Assembly (NCBI RefSeq): GCF_041146395.1
Contig: NC_091012.1
Span: 14,436,193 to 14,500,192 of the forward strand
From: Eulemur rufifrons
Lineage: Eukaryota; Chordata; Mammalia; Primates; Lemuridae
Length of the DNA: 64,000 bases
Direction: 5' to 3'
The notes beneath the pieces were generated by a model that saw only the letters and a list, made by a program, of their open reading frames with translations, had not been told where the DNA came from and ran no database searches. The position numbers were made by a program, and so were the translations under genes. How positions within the stretch are numbered: position 1 is the first letter of the stretch; each line of letters starts with the position of its first letter. Shown in pieces: positions 47,265 to 63,349 of the stretch.

Positions 47265-48137
47265 TGTGGTGCCAACCTTTCTATTCTTCTCACACAACTA
47301 TAATAGGATTCAAGAACGGAAGCTATATAGTATAAAATACAGAAAGAATTATATCCTGAATTGTTTCAGAAGTTACCCAAGCCTGTAGGTACATACACAT
47401 GAGAGAACTGAGGAAGACAGACACTGTTTGTATATAAGAGGCATGGGTGAGAAAAGGCCTTTCTTCACTGTGTGGTTGGAAATTTGAGCACATTAGAAAA
47501 TGTGCAAAATATAATATGGGCATTAAGATAGAGCAGCCACCACAAACTCCTATGGCAGAGGCAAGAAGTAAGAGCACATTGCTGAAGGGGTCACAGCAAG
47601 AGAGCCTCAACAGAGGGGGCACATCACAGGAGAATTGATGAACCACAGAAGGGCCAGTGGAAGGTGTTGACAGTGTGCATGCCTGCATAGAAGAGACCAC
47701 TGAGTATGGAAGCCAGTGCTATTCAGACACAAAAGTGGTGGTATATGAGGACTGGGGAATGGAGGGCCTGCCAGATGGCCACACAGTGGTTGTGGGCCAT
47801 GATGGTGAGGAAAAGAAACTACATACACACAACAAATGTCCAAGAAGATCTGAGTTGTACACCCATCCACTGAGAAGGCCCTGTTTTCAGTGACAGAGTT
47901 AACACAGGCATTGGAGGCAGTGATAGAAATATAGCACATATTCATAATGCACAAATTCCTCAGGAATACGAGGGCCTGTGAGCGTTCTGGTTGACACGGG
48001 TGACAATGATGATGAAAAGATTCCCAAACAGGTTGCCAAGTATGTCTTAGGAATAGCATGGAGTCCAAGAACCTTAGTTTCCAGCCTTTAGCAAAGCCCA
48101 TGAAGAGGAACTGAGAAATCATGGTGGAACTGACCAT
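47265..48137 (-). pseudogene. Olfactory receptor pseudogene (OR14-like)
   Basis: Translation on the minus strand gives MVSSTMISQFLFMGF at 48,137, then LRNLCIMNMCYISITASNAC (third membrane segment region), then VVHQFSCDVPPLLRLSC, LLLLASAIGVCGGC, VFLSSLMCMYLQ and ETIQDIILSVFYTI. LPFLNPII remnants follow near 47,290. These are olfactory receptor landmarks in the right order and spacing, closest in memory to family 14. Several frame changes are needed and a TAG follows VFYTI, so it is non-functional. The intact relatives are single-exon seven-membrane odorant receptors of about 310 residues. It abuts the end of KRAB block unit B and has no counterpart beside unit A. Confidence 0.85.
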
Positions 48138-48139
48138 TT

Positions 48140-49325
48140 GCTAGAAATTCTGGTTGACTGGGAAGGCAGAAAGACAAAAAGTAGGAAACATAATATGATA
48201 AAATCCACTTCATATATTTTTCTTGAAAGTTTTGATTTCTGTCTTACACAATTGGTTTTTGTGTATAGGTCTACTATTGGTCTTTTGATTTGCATAACCA
48301 CACCTGAGTTGATAATATATCAAACTGCTAAGGATAAAGTATTTCAATTAGTTATCTGAGCAAGAGCTACAGAAGTGAAATTCACTGACTTATATCATAT
48401 TCAGCCTATGATATTTATTGTTTTAATGAAGATTGAATTACTTGATATGTGTAAAATGCCTGTAATGGAGTAAATTTAAGTAACAGTTAAATTTTATTAG
48501 GAGTTGGACAACACATTCAGCCTGGATATTGGTATGTAGCAGAGATCTAACAGTTGTCTTCATTGGGTGGTCTGTTGTTATCAGCAACAGTCATGTCTTA
48601 ACATTTATCTTCTTCAGATATGTGCAGATATTGAGATAAATAGTTTCTACACCTTTATAACACTTGACAATGTCATACCATCCAAGCATGAGATCGGTAA
48701 AGCATATTGTCTTGAGTGGCACAGGTTCAGACAGAACCAGCTCCATGTATGGTGTCTTTCCGCAAGTCCAGACTTTTACTGATGCTATTTTAATCATAAA
48801 AGCTGTGAGCTTCATGGAGTTTCCAAAAAGAAAATTCTCTTTAGTACAACTGGCTCTCTCAGTAGTCTGAGCCATTGGTACACAGGTGCAAGCGAATCCA
48901 CAAGTCTGTCAATATTGCAAACCATACATAGTAGTACACTTAATCAACATATACATGTTATAGATTAAAATTTTCATATCCAACAAAGTAACATTTAACA
49001 TCAAAAGAAAGAGGACATGAAAAGGAGTTAATGAACCAGTCCAAGGAGAGCAACATGGACAGGAAGAATATCTTGGGCTGATCTGCATGATCATCAACAT
49101 CTTTCAAATGAAATTGCTAGGTTCTGACCACAAGTGACAGCAAGATGGTGTCTATAGAGATGACCTCACTTAGCTGGTGAAGCCCTGCTCTTTTTATCAC
49201 CCTTCAGTCCTCTGGTGAGGACTGGTAGTAAAGGGTTACATTCTTATCTGGTTGGGTGTAGTCTCTGAACATCTGGTCCCTGCTGACATCATGCCCTTTG
49301 ATATACTAGATGGAGTCTTCTTCTT
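48140..49325. other. No recognised gene or repeat
   Basis: Open frames at 48,567-48,875 on both strands show no family motif. 49,000-49,320 has mixed composition and might be a worn LTR or processed sequence, but nothing in it is decisive. Confidence 0.35.
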
Positions 49326-49745
49326 AGATTTGGTGCAAAAATAATTGTGGGTTTGAACCACGAATTTTAAATCATTATAACACATTTATTGATCAAAATA
49401 GTAACCATTACAATCAACACGTTTTTGTCAGTGAGGAATAAGTTTGTTTTTTCCTGTAGTGTAAAAAGCCATGCTTTGGGATCTCCACAAACTCTTGGAA
49501 AGTATTTTCTGCATCCTGCTGGTTGTGGAAGCATTTTCCCTGCAAACAGTTGTTGAGAGGCTTGAAGAGGTGGTAGTCGATTGGCAAGAAGTTAGGTGAA
49601 TATGGCAGATGAGACAAAACTTCATAGCCCACTTAATTCAACTTTTGAAGTGTTGGTTGTGTGATGTGTGGTCAGGTGTTGTCATGGAGAAGAATCGGGC
49701 CCTTTCTGTTGGCCAGTGCTGGCTGCAGGCATTGCAGTTTTTTGT
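49326..49745 (-). mobile_element. Mariner transposon fragment (Hsmar1-like)
   Basis: The left end has a terminal-inverted-repeat-like TTGGTGCAAAAATAATTGTGG at about 49,330. On the minus strand the transposase C-terminus reads YEVLSHLPYSPNFLPIDYHL, then LNNCLQGKCFHNQQDAENTF and QEFVE before the frame decays. This matches the end of the Hsmar1 family, including the Asp of the last catalytic position (PIDYH). The rest of the element (N-terminal DNA-binding domain, first two catalytic Asp, other inverted repeat) is absent. Beyond 49,745 I see no mariner similarity, and an Alu lies just beyond. Confidence 0.82.
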
Positions 49746-49889
49746 GCCTCCACTTGAATCTGACTTATTTATAGCTTAAAACATTTTCCATAATTCCATA
49801 TTTGCCTCCCATGATTCCACTGGAATCCTTCTCAATACTAATATTTCATGACCCTTGCCCTGTCCATCACTGCCCAGGTCATCTCCACT

Positions 49890-50228
49890 TTCTTTTTTTT
49901 AAATTTTTTTGAGACAGAGTCTTGCGTTATTGCCTGGGCTAGAATCAGTGCTGTGGTGTCAGCCTAGCTCACAGCAACCTCAAATTCCTGGGCTCAAGCA
50001 ATCCTCCTGCCTCAGCCTCCCCAGGAGCAGGGACTACAGGTGAAAGCCACCACACTCAGCTAATATTTTGTTTCTATTTTTAGTTGCCTGGCTAATTTTT
50101 TCTAATTTTAGTAGAGACAGGGTCTCACTCTTGCTCAGGCTGGCCTCGAACTCCTGACCTCAAGGAATCCTCCCACCTTGGCCTCCCAGAGTGCTAGGAT
50201 TACAGCTGTGAGCCACGTGCCCAGACTC
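49890..50228 (-). mobile_element. Alu, minus strand
   Basis: A T-rich start at 49,892 and GAGACAGAGTCTTGCG at 49,910 run to GTGAGCCACGTGCCCAG at about 50,225, a full dimeric Alu in reverse orientation. The middle segment has the extended A/T-rich linker. Flanks CTCCACTTT and CTCCATTTA may be a worn target duplication. It is more diverged than the copies at 19.3 and 54.7 kb. Confidence 0.92.
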
Positions 50229-50229
50229 C

Positions 50230-53200
50230 ATTTACTTATTTATTTGCTGTTTCCAGCAGATTATTACAAAATCCTTAAAAGCCTCTAGCATGGATTGATT
50301 CCGATTCTATTTTTTTTTCTGTTTTATTTTCCTAAAGCTCTGCTTGTCATAATGTTTCTTACTTCATGCTTTTACCTGCATAAAGTTTAAGATTCCTCTG
50401 TCTGTAAAATGGTTTTTCTTAGTCATGACCATTGTTTTCATTACATTTTCTTTTTCCTAAAGGTATCATCTATATATCATAATAATATTAATATAATAGA
50501 TTTTTGACACTACTGATCATACCACTTTTGAAAGAGCTCTTACCAGTTAAATCCCGTGAGTGACATAAATGGTTATATCCCCCAACTTATCCAACCTTTT
50601 TCCTCTTCAGCATCTTCTCACATTAACCACCATCTCCCTCAGGAAAGTCACTTTTCTTATCAGCTTTCTAGATCATCTCTGAAAGTGCATGTGTTCCACA
50701 AGGCTGTATGTGTGAGTAGACAGCCCAAGTTGTTTATAAGTTACATTTCACGAGACTGGAATATTTTTTATCTTGCAAAATCTATATGCAATATATTTTT
50801 CTGTTCCTAATTCTCATTCTTCTCCATACAAACCTGAAGTCCTCACCTAAGTACACTCCTCATTCTCAGAATAAACCTAAACTGGTCTCTGACTGTGCCA
50901 CTTTCCTTCTTTGCCCGTAATATCATGCTCTTCCCTTACCATCTATCTAGTCTTTAAATCCAACTCAAATACTGCTTTTGCTTTGAACCTTCCTAATAAT
51001 TTCAGATTTATTCTTCTACGTACATTTTGTTTAAAATTTAAATTTTATATTGAATTACAGGAATTTTGTATGTGTTTGTCACCCACACATTTGTGTAAAT
51101 TCTTTGAATTTTTGACTGAATTTTTTTTAACTTTTAGTACCAAGTACATATCTATACATGTGACAGTTAATAAAGAAATGCATTTTAATGTAACTGATTG
51201 GCCACTAAAATTCTTCCTTATCCTAATTATTTACAAATGACTAGGTCCAAAATAATGTATGTTCTTTCCCAATCTCCATAAATCAATATATTGAATGTAG
51301 GTTTGAAATAATAAAACTCATATCCCTTGTGAGAAGTACAGGCTAAAGTCTTAGTTTTTCAAAAGATATTTACTGATTACACACAACCATCTAAAAGCTG
51401 TTCGGACAGTGAGGTTTTAGTGGAAGAAGGAAATTATTACTATTTTTAATTGCTTGTTTTCTGTGAGGGGAAAATAGTACAATATATAAGAACACAAATA
51501 AATGTGAAAATTTTGGTTAGTAATGGGTGACAAGAAAAGCAAATATGTTTAAGAACCTGCAAGACTTTTCACTCTATCAAAAATATTACATGGAAAAGTC
51601 AGATATGTCTTTAAAACCTGGGTGGTAGCATAAAGCTGTGGAGACATTTCCTTTTTTTACACTGAACTACCTACCACTTTTTTGTTTCACTAATAGAACT
51701 TAGTAAATTGTCCACTAGCTAGTTTGAATTAATTAAACATACTTTAGGTATTTTTTTGTTTATATGAGCAAGTTACAACTTGAAATTGCTTTTTTTATGT
51801 ATTTGACTTTGTTTTCCATGTATCATTCTTACAGGGAAACTCTAGCTTACAAAGCAACAGACTGAAGTCATATGTAAAAACCAATTTGCAAATTACCATC
51901 CAATTCTTACATAGGACCTCCAATAATTTTGACAAATAAAAATATAACTACTTCATGAACATGTATATTTTTTAATAAAAATATACTGACTTTTGAAAAA
52001 TTTTTAAATTTTGACCATGATAAGTTTAGAGAGCCTTATGGAACTTAAACCATCTTAGGTGTAAGGCATGACAGATATTTATTGAAAATTTCCTAGTACA
52101 AGCAGAAAGGAGGAGTTACAAATAAAACAAAGATTAAATAGAAATGAAACAAAGATAGCAATAAGGAGAGGATAGCATATTCCTGAATGCCACAAATATT
52201 CGAAGGGATTTTTAAAAATGTTTTCCTCTGTAATTGGTAAGAGTGGAAGGTTTACACTTTTCCTTTTGTTGTTATTGGTATTTGTAAATAAGAAAATATT
52301 CAATATTCTTTAGAAAAATTAAAAAAGATTATTTTAGTTGTGAGATTAAAGATTGTAATAATTTTCTAAATTAGATTTGCCACATTAAAAATATTAACCA
52401 TTGTTATACATAAACCTTTGAGAAATATTTAGGTACACTTCATTACATACTCACATTCAAAATGTGCGTGAAAAAGTACACTATTATTCCCAAATATTTA
52501 TAAATTGTACACACTTTCATGCCCACACACCCACATAATACACTTTTAGTATAAAAATATCAAAATGATTTGAAAAGACTAAAGGATAGTGATCAAAACT
52601 AAAAAGTGAAATTGATTCATTACATTTCAAAAAATTTTTATAAAATATAAAAATATTTTTATTTATTATCTCTGTATCTACCTACAAACTGTCTTTCAAT
52701 TTTTTTTTTTTTTTTTTTGCTTTAGTATTGGTGTTCTTGTCTTTCTGGAATGTCTACATACATAGTTCTGTGTGTTTTTCAAGTTGATGTAAAGTTTTCT
52801 TTAAAAAATAAGAATTGTTAATTAGTAGAGGCAGCATAAAACAATCATCAGACATAATTTTTTATAAAAAATAAAAATATGATAAGAATTCTGCCTACTT
52901 GCTATTTGCTTCAAAGAATGAAGTATTTCCTTACTAGTTTGACCTAATCCCTTAAGGAAATTTTTTAATTGTTTTTAATTTTTTCACAGAATAAAATAAG
53001 TCTGTGACATTGCATTGAGACTCTAACCACAAAGTATTTCCTGGTGAGTAATATATGTTCTTAACCTGGGAAAGAGAACAAAGTTTCTCTTCGCAGCTTC
53101 TGCAAGTCAGGGTCTGATTAATGGTTGAAACAAATTTTCTACGTAGCCATTTTTAAGAATGTCTTCAGATGAAAAACGTACCATTCTTATGTTGTCTTAA

Positions 53201-53430
53201 AAGGTCAATTATGTTGTGCTTTATATAAAATGTGGCATGTCCATGCCATCACCTGCAAAGCCTCTGGGAACAAAGCCTTGAACATCCAGTGACAGGAATA
53301 CGCCCAAGGATCACTTCAGACAGAAAAATGTTTGTCAGAGTACAGGTGATAGGGGACCCAATTAAAACACAAGTGGGGTTGAACACACAGAAATACATTT
53401 ACCTTTGCATGAGCGTAAATGATTCATTTT
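50230..53430. other. AT-rich, no recognised gene
   Basis: Apart from a poly-T run near 52,700-52,719 I see no exon, young L1 or Alu. Open frames up to 109 codons (50,911-51,240) are hydrophobic and low-complexity with no family match. Confidence 0.4.
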
Positions 53431-53434
53431 GAGT

Positions 53435-53580
53435 CAATTTTGTACAGGTTTGTGCTAGGAGTCCAGCTTCATTCTTTCTGCATGGTTAATATCCAGTTTT
53501 TCTAGCACTATTTGTTGACAACTCTTCCCCTCTCCCACTGAAATGCATCTACACCCTTGTTCACAATCAATTGTTAGCTC
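53435..53580 (-). mobile_element. Small antisense L1 ORF2 fragment
   Basis: The phrases GTCCAGCTTCATTCTTTCTG and CCAGTTTTTCTAGCACTATT are the complement of a conserved ORF2 segment seen elsewhere in the window (for example near 10,600). No ends can be defined. Confidence 0.65.
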
Positions 53581-53599
53581 AGGCTCCCTAGCGGACCCA

Positions 53600-54640
53600 C
53601 TGTGACCCTTGCTCTGGTGGCAGGATGTTGCTGCTGCCTCTTTGCGCCGCAGTGGGACTCACATAGCTAGTGTCCAGATGGAATATAGTGAAAAATACAA
53701 AAGGACAAAATTATAAAACCTGCCAAATACCTCTCCGAATTGGAAAAGAGCCTCTTGCTTGCTTTAGTAGAAAATTCCGAATATGTGCTGGAAAGTAAGC
53801 AAAGTGATGCGATATAGGAAATACTGCCCTCAAGCGACACACCTGGCCAGTGCTTGCCACGCATGCAACTCTTAGCTGAATGCAAGGAGCGTACCACAGC
53901 GGTTTTTCACACAGCTGTAGTGCTGGAGAATTTCAAGCCTGGCACCAAAACAATTACAGGCGGTGAAAGGAAACAGAAAGTGAAGCGCAGTGTCAGCCCA
54001 CTTCTGGGTACCCACATCCTGGGGAAGGAGAAGATTGCCAACACGATGCCCTTGAACAGCTCTACTTCCTGCAGCATCAGGGATGGGGGAGGAAGAGGAC
54101 AAATACCGCCCCACGCTGCAGCCCAGAATCATTTGCTGCTTCTTATAGAGAACTGTGCAATGACGAGAAAGAGTTCCTTGCTTCCCAGTATGTGAGGGGA
54201 CTGCTCCACCTGTTATTCAGCTGTCAGAATAACTTCCAATAAAACTACAGGAGCAAAATCTCCCAGGAAGGTGCTTTTAAAAAGACGCATGAGGAAGAAC
54301 CCCATCAACCAATTTCCATCTTACAACTGATACAAATGAATGAGGTGCAGGTGGCCAAAATACAGCAGGTAGACCCAGAGTGTGAGATGGCAGAGGAGGC
54401 ACACAGGATAAAAAATAGAAATTCTTAATAAAAAGATACATTGGGAAAGGAAATGATGAACTTTTACAGGGGAATGATAGCCTGTTTCCTCATTTAACCA
54501 GCCCTTTCCCAATTCACTCTAAGACTTTGGAGGTGCCTCTTTTGTAAGTAACCTGTTGGCAAAGAAACTCTGGAACATGAACTAGCAGTCAGTAACCTGG
54601 AACAGAGCTACAGCTAGGCAAATTAGAGTGGTGTAGTCTC
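53600..54640 (+). pseudogene. MSANTD3P: MSANTD3 processed pseudogene
   Basis: Reading from 53,695, [20 protein letters not shown], then [15 protein letters not shown], matches the start of MSANTD3, a Myb/SANT-like domain protein. Further on, in shifting frames, are VKRSVSPLLGTHILGKEKIA, then [47 protein letters not shown] and finally PALSQF / QPFPNSL before TAA at 54,520-54,522. The order and spacing match the whole protein with no introns, so this is a retrocopy. The start codon is ATA (53,695-53,697), an in-frame TAG lies at 53,815-53,817, and several indels follow. 53,600-53,694 looks like 5'UTR and 54,523-54,640 like 3'UTR. No A-tail or target duplication was seen. An Alu lies just downstream. 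The gene identity is from recalled protein sequence. Confidence 0.85.
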
Positions 54641-54646
54641 TTATTT

Positions 54647-55010
54647 AAGAATACATTCATTGGCCGGGCGCGGTGGCTCACGCCTGTAATCCTAGCACTC
54701 TGGGAGGCCGAGGCGGGTGGATTGCTCAAGGTCAGGAGTTCGAGACCAGCCTGAGCGAGACCCCGTCTCTACTAAAAATGGAAAGACATTATATGGACAA
54801 CTAAAAATCTATATAGAAAAAATTAGCCGGGCATAGTGGCGCATGCCTGTAGTCCCAGCTACTCGGGAGGCTGAGGCAGTAGGATCGCTTAAGCCGAGGA
54901 GTCTGAGGTTGCTGTGAGCTAAGCTGACGCCACGGCACTCACTCTAGCCTGGGCAACAAAGTGAGACTCTGTCTCAACAAAAAAAAAAAAAAAAAAAAAG
55001 AATACATTCA
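54647..55010 (+). mobile_element. Young lemur-type Alu with 13-bp TSD
   Basis: The Alu runs from GGCCGGGCGCGG at 54,662 to an A-tail of more than 20 bases ending near 54,997. AAGAATACATTCA is repeated at 54,647-54,659 and 54,998-55,010. It is closest to the copy at 19.3 kb and has well preserved CpG sites, so it is the youngest-looking Alu here. Confidence 0.95.
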
Positions 55011-56075
55011 CGTAAACACCTGCACCCTATGTACCCCTTAAATGGTAAAGAAGCTCTTAGTCTTCTGAAAATTATCACCGAGCATTATTATTCTGAAAGT
55101 AATGTTTCTTAATTAGAATTCATACAGGAACCACGTGTGAGTATTTTTGTATTTTTTTAATCAAATGCAAGTGTGACTATAAAAAATCAATTGACAATAA
55201 TTATATGGGTTTATTTGTGGACTCTCAGTTGTATTCCATATATTTACTTTTCTACCCATTTGCCATTACCACAGTTTTGATTCTGCAGTTTTGTAATATA
55301 TTTTAAAACTGGAAAGTGTGAGTTCTCATACATTTTTCTATTTTTCGTATTTTTTTTTTTTTTGGCTATTAGGTGGACAATTCCATATGTATTTGAGAAT
55401 ATACTTTCCCACTTCTGAAAAGACAGGCACTTTTTAAAATAGGGAATACATTGACTATATAGATCACTTTGTGGAGTATTGCCATCTTAACAATATGAAT
55501 TTTTTAATCCATGAACACTGGGTGCAATTTCATTTATTAGGCTGTTCTTTAAGTTTTAGAAATATTTGTAATTTTCAGCATTCAATTATTTCACCTCCTT
55601 GATTAAAATTATTCCATAGTTCAAGAGTATTTTCTATTCTGTGGAATTGTTTTCTTAATTTTTACTTCAGGTTGATTATTGCTGGTATATAGAAACATCA
55701 TGGATCTTTGTATGTTAATTTTGTGTCCTCCAATTCTACTGAATTGTTCATTAGCTCTGATAAATTTTTATGGATTATTTGAGTTTTTCTAAAGCCAGTA
55801 TCATGCCATATGTAAATAGCAAGAATTTTACTTTTTCTTTCTCAATTTGAATGGGTTTTATTATTTTTCCTGCCTAATTTCCCTGATTATGTCTTCTAGT
55901 GCAATGTTGAATAATGTGGAGAAAAGTGAGCATCCTTCTCTTGTTCCCAATCTTAGGTGGTGTGGAGAAAGTTTAGCCTTTACCCATTGACTTGTTAATT
56001 TTTTTTTAATAAATGCTCTTTTTCCAATTTCTAGTTTGTTGACTGCTTTCATCAAAAATGTTTTTCTTTTGTATA

Positions 56076-56446
56076 CCATGGAGTACTACTCAGTGATAAA
56101 AAAACAATGGTGATATAGCACTTCTTGTACTTTCCTGGATAGAGTTGTAACCCATTCTACTAAGTGAAGTATTCCAAGAATGGAAAAATAAACACCACAT
56201 GTACTCACCAGCAAATTGGTTTCACTGATCATCATCTAAGCACACATTCAAGAATAACATCGATCGGGTGTCGGGCAGATGTGTGTGGGGGAGCGCATGG
56301 ATGTATACATACATAATAAGTGTGATGCGCACTGTCTAGGGGATGGACACGTTTGAAGCTCTGACTCGGGGGAGGGGCAAGGGCAATATACATAACCTAA
56401 ACTTTTCTACCTTCACAATATGCTGAAATAAAAATAATAAAAAAAT
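56076..56446 (+). mobile_element. Young L1 3' end nested in old L1
   Basis: It starts at the GTATACCATGGAGTACTACTC segment of ORF2 and runs through the G-rich 3'UTR to an AAAATAATAAAAAAA tail. The flanking sequence is old L1 in the opposite orientation. Confidence 0.88.
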
Positions 56447-56550
56447 GTGTATATATACACACACATATACGTACACCTCTTCATATAACAGAATGGATTC
56501 AAAGTAGATTTCCCAGGTGTCAATAAAAAAAAAGAAAAAGGTGTTTTCCT

Positions 56551-56735
56551 TTTTTTTAATTTTTAGAGAGAAGTTCTCACTATGTTACCCTGGCTGGAGT
56601 GCAGTGGCTTCACAGGCACAACGTAGAGAGCACTGCAGCTTTCAACTCCCCTAGACCAAAGTAATCTTCCTGCCTCAGCCACCTGAGTAGCAGGGACTAC
56701 ACGTATGTGCAACCATACTGGCTAAGAGATTTTGT
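56551..56735 (-). mobile_element. Diverged Alu-monomer-like (FLAM) element
   Basis: The sequence reads as the complement of a single Alu left arm (CTATGTTACCCTGGCTGG, then CTGCCTCAGCCACCTGAG, then GCAGGGACTAC) after a T-rich start. Only one arm is present and it is old. Confidence 0.7.
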
Positions 56736-58340
56736 TGTTATTTAAATGCTTTTTCTGAATTTGCTGATTTGCTGTGTGTGTTTTCCTCCTCAATTCTATT
56801 ATTGTGTTATTAAATTAATTGATTTTCTTATATTGAATTAATGTTGCATACCTGAAATAATTCCACTTGCTTTTTGTGTATTATCCTTTAAATATACTGT
56901 TTGATTCAATCAGCTAGTATTTTGTTCAGGCTCTTTTGCATCTATGACCATAAGGAATATTGATCTCTAATTTTCTTTTGATGTCTTTATCTGTATTTCA
57001 GATCAGGGCAATTCTGGCTCCACAGAATATATTTGGAAGTGACCTTACCTCTTCTATTTTTTGTAAGAGTCTGAGGAGGATTTTAAAAAATTCTGAAATA
57101 TTTGGTAGACTTAATCAGGAAAGCCATCTGGTACTGTTTTTCTTTGTTGGGAGTTGCTTTAATATATTTGATTGATTTCTTTTTCGGATTCAGCCTCTTT
57201 ATATTTTATAGGTTTGTTCTTATTTTCTGTTTTCTCATCAGTCACTTTCAGTAATGTATGTGTTTATAGAAGTTTGTTCATTTCATTCAGGTTATCTCTT
57301 TGTGCAACGGCTGATAACATTCTTCTATCATCCATTTTATTTCTGTAAGGTATTTATTAGTGTCTCCACTTTCATTTATGATTGTAAATATTCATATCCT
57401 CTCTTCTATATTCTTGGTCAGTGTACCTACATATTTATCAATTTTGTTAATCCTATCGGAGAACTAACTTTTAGTTTTGTTCATTTTCTCTAATGTTTTT
57501 CTCCTCTCAATTTTATTTGTCTTCACTGTAATATTTATTAGTCCTTTGTTCTATTAGGCTTGGGTGTCATTTGCCTTTATTTTTCTAAGTCCTTCTATTG
57601 TAATATAGGGTTATTCAAGACATTTCTTCTTGTTTCATATAGGCATTCACTGCTTTAACCATCCCTCTAAGCATGGCATTCACTGAATCTATGTTCTGTT
57701 ATATTGGGTTTTCATTTTTATTTCCCTCTCAGTATTTTACAATTTCTTTTGTATTATCTTCTTTGTTTCATTGATTGCTTATGACTGTGCTGTTTAATTT
57801 CCTATTTACGAAGTTTGCATTTTTCCTTTTGTTTTTGATGTCTGGCTTCATTCTATTGTGGTCAGAGAAGATACTTGTTATAACTTCCATCTTTTTACAT
57901 TTCTTGTCACTTATTTTCTGCTCTAATATGTGGTCTAACCTGGAGAATTTCCATCTGGGCTTGATAGAAATGTGCATTATGCTCTGTGGAGGAATTTCTT
58001 TATGTCTGCTCTATTTGGCTGGTTTATAGCACTTTTCAAATCTTCCTTTCCTTACTGATCTTCTGTCCAGATCATCTATCCATTAAAGAAAATGTCGTAT
58101 TAAAGTTTCCAACCTGTATTGTAGAATATTTTTCTTCTCTCCATTTTGTCAATAATTGTCTCATATATTTTGGCGTTCTGTTGCTTGGTGGATAAATGTT
58201 TGTAATTGTATCTTTTTGATGAATCAATTGTTTTTTCAATAAATAATGGCCTGTATCTTTTATAAAAGGTTTTGGCTTAGAGTTTATTTTGTCTGATAAG
58301 AACTAGACACCTAATGTTGCATGGAACATGTTTTTCTATC

Positions 58341-58354
58341 CTTTCACTTTCAAC

Positions 58355-58390
<36 letters not shown>

Positions 58391-58745
58391 CTTTGAATAT
58401 AAAATATAGCTTTTGTAGATAACACATACTTGGATCATTTTGTTGTTTGTTGTTTAAAATACATTCCTCCAGTATCTTCCTTTTCATTGTAGAGTTTCAT
58501 ATGTTTACACTTAATTAATTACTGATAAGGAGGAACTTATCTATGCTATTTTACTATTTGTTTTCTGTGTACCTCTTACCTTTTTTTTTCTTTATTCCCT
58601 CCATCAATTCCTTCTTTGCTTTCAATAAAGTTTTGTAGGGTACTATTTTGATTTCCTTCTCATTGGATTTTATTTATATTCTGTTGAAATTTCTTAGTGG
58701 TTTATATGTGCTTGAATTTAAATTTAACATTATAAATTTATTAGA
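58341..58745. repeat. AT-rich spacer with (TA)n
   Basis: A pure TA run at about 58,358-58,391 sits in AT-rich DNA. No gene is seen. Confidence 0.85.
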
Positions 58746-58749
58746 TCGA

Positions 58750-62744
<3,995 letters not shown>

Positions 62745-62753
62745 GAGGCAAAA

Positions 62754-62763
62754 AAGATGGCGG
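62754..62763 (+). promoter_or_regulatory. YY1-type box at L1 start
   Basis: AAGATGGCGG within the first 20 bases of the element. In L1 this position recruits YY1 and sets accurate initiation at the first base. Confidence 0.7.
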
Positions 62764-63349
62764 AGTGGTGGTAACTGCCTGGATCTGTGCTCCCAGTGAG
62801 GAAGCCATCGATCCGGACCTGCCACAACACTAGAGGACCGCTCCCACACAGGAACAGCGGTGTGAATCCACGTAGAATCAGCGTGGGACAAACAGAACGA
62901 GTGAGGTCTGAGGTGAACGAAAATTAGGAACACGGGATTCTGCAGAACGTGGGACAGACAGTAGCCAGCAGAGCGTGGGTCGGCTACACCCGCCCCCAGC
63001 TGGGGCGGGTGCAGCCTCTTGGGAAAGCGGCTTGCTCTCCTCACTGTCCTCTGCTCCCAATTGAATAGAGCCCTGCCTCAGGCCAGCGCAGAATCACCAA
63101 GGGATACATGGGGCATTGCAGACAGGAGGCTTTTTTGCGAAATTACCTTAGAACCTGGGGGCTCTCATCTGAGACAGCGCTTGGCGAGGAGGGATGGATC
63201 TGCACCAGGGCGGAAAAACACAAAAGATTCCCAGACAGCAAATAGCATTGTACCCCGTGCTACCTTTTTTGGCAGTTCTCCAGCCGGTCACCCCCAGTGC
63301 GTGTCCTTGCTGGCCAGCCCCCGGGCAGTGGAGGTCTCTGCCTGCCGGG

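Larger units (their letters stand above)
55150..58340 (-). mobile_element. Old L1 ORF2, minus strand, with nested insertions
   Basis: On the minus strand this is L1 ORF2 from the endonuclease region (about 58.3 kb) toward the RT domain (about 55.2 kb). One recognisable segment is LGTREGCSLFSTLFNIALED near 55,900 (RT motif GTRQGCPLSPLLFNI in active elements). It is interrupted by a young L1 tail (56,076-56,446) and an Alu monomer (56,551-56,735). Stops are frequent. Confidence 0.75.

Noticed and set aside
48567..48875. Possible processed pseudogene (frames on both strands)
   Set aside because: The hydrophobic stretch around LKTICFTDLMLGWYDIVKCY looked protein-like, but no family could be named and no neighbouring frame extends it.
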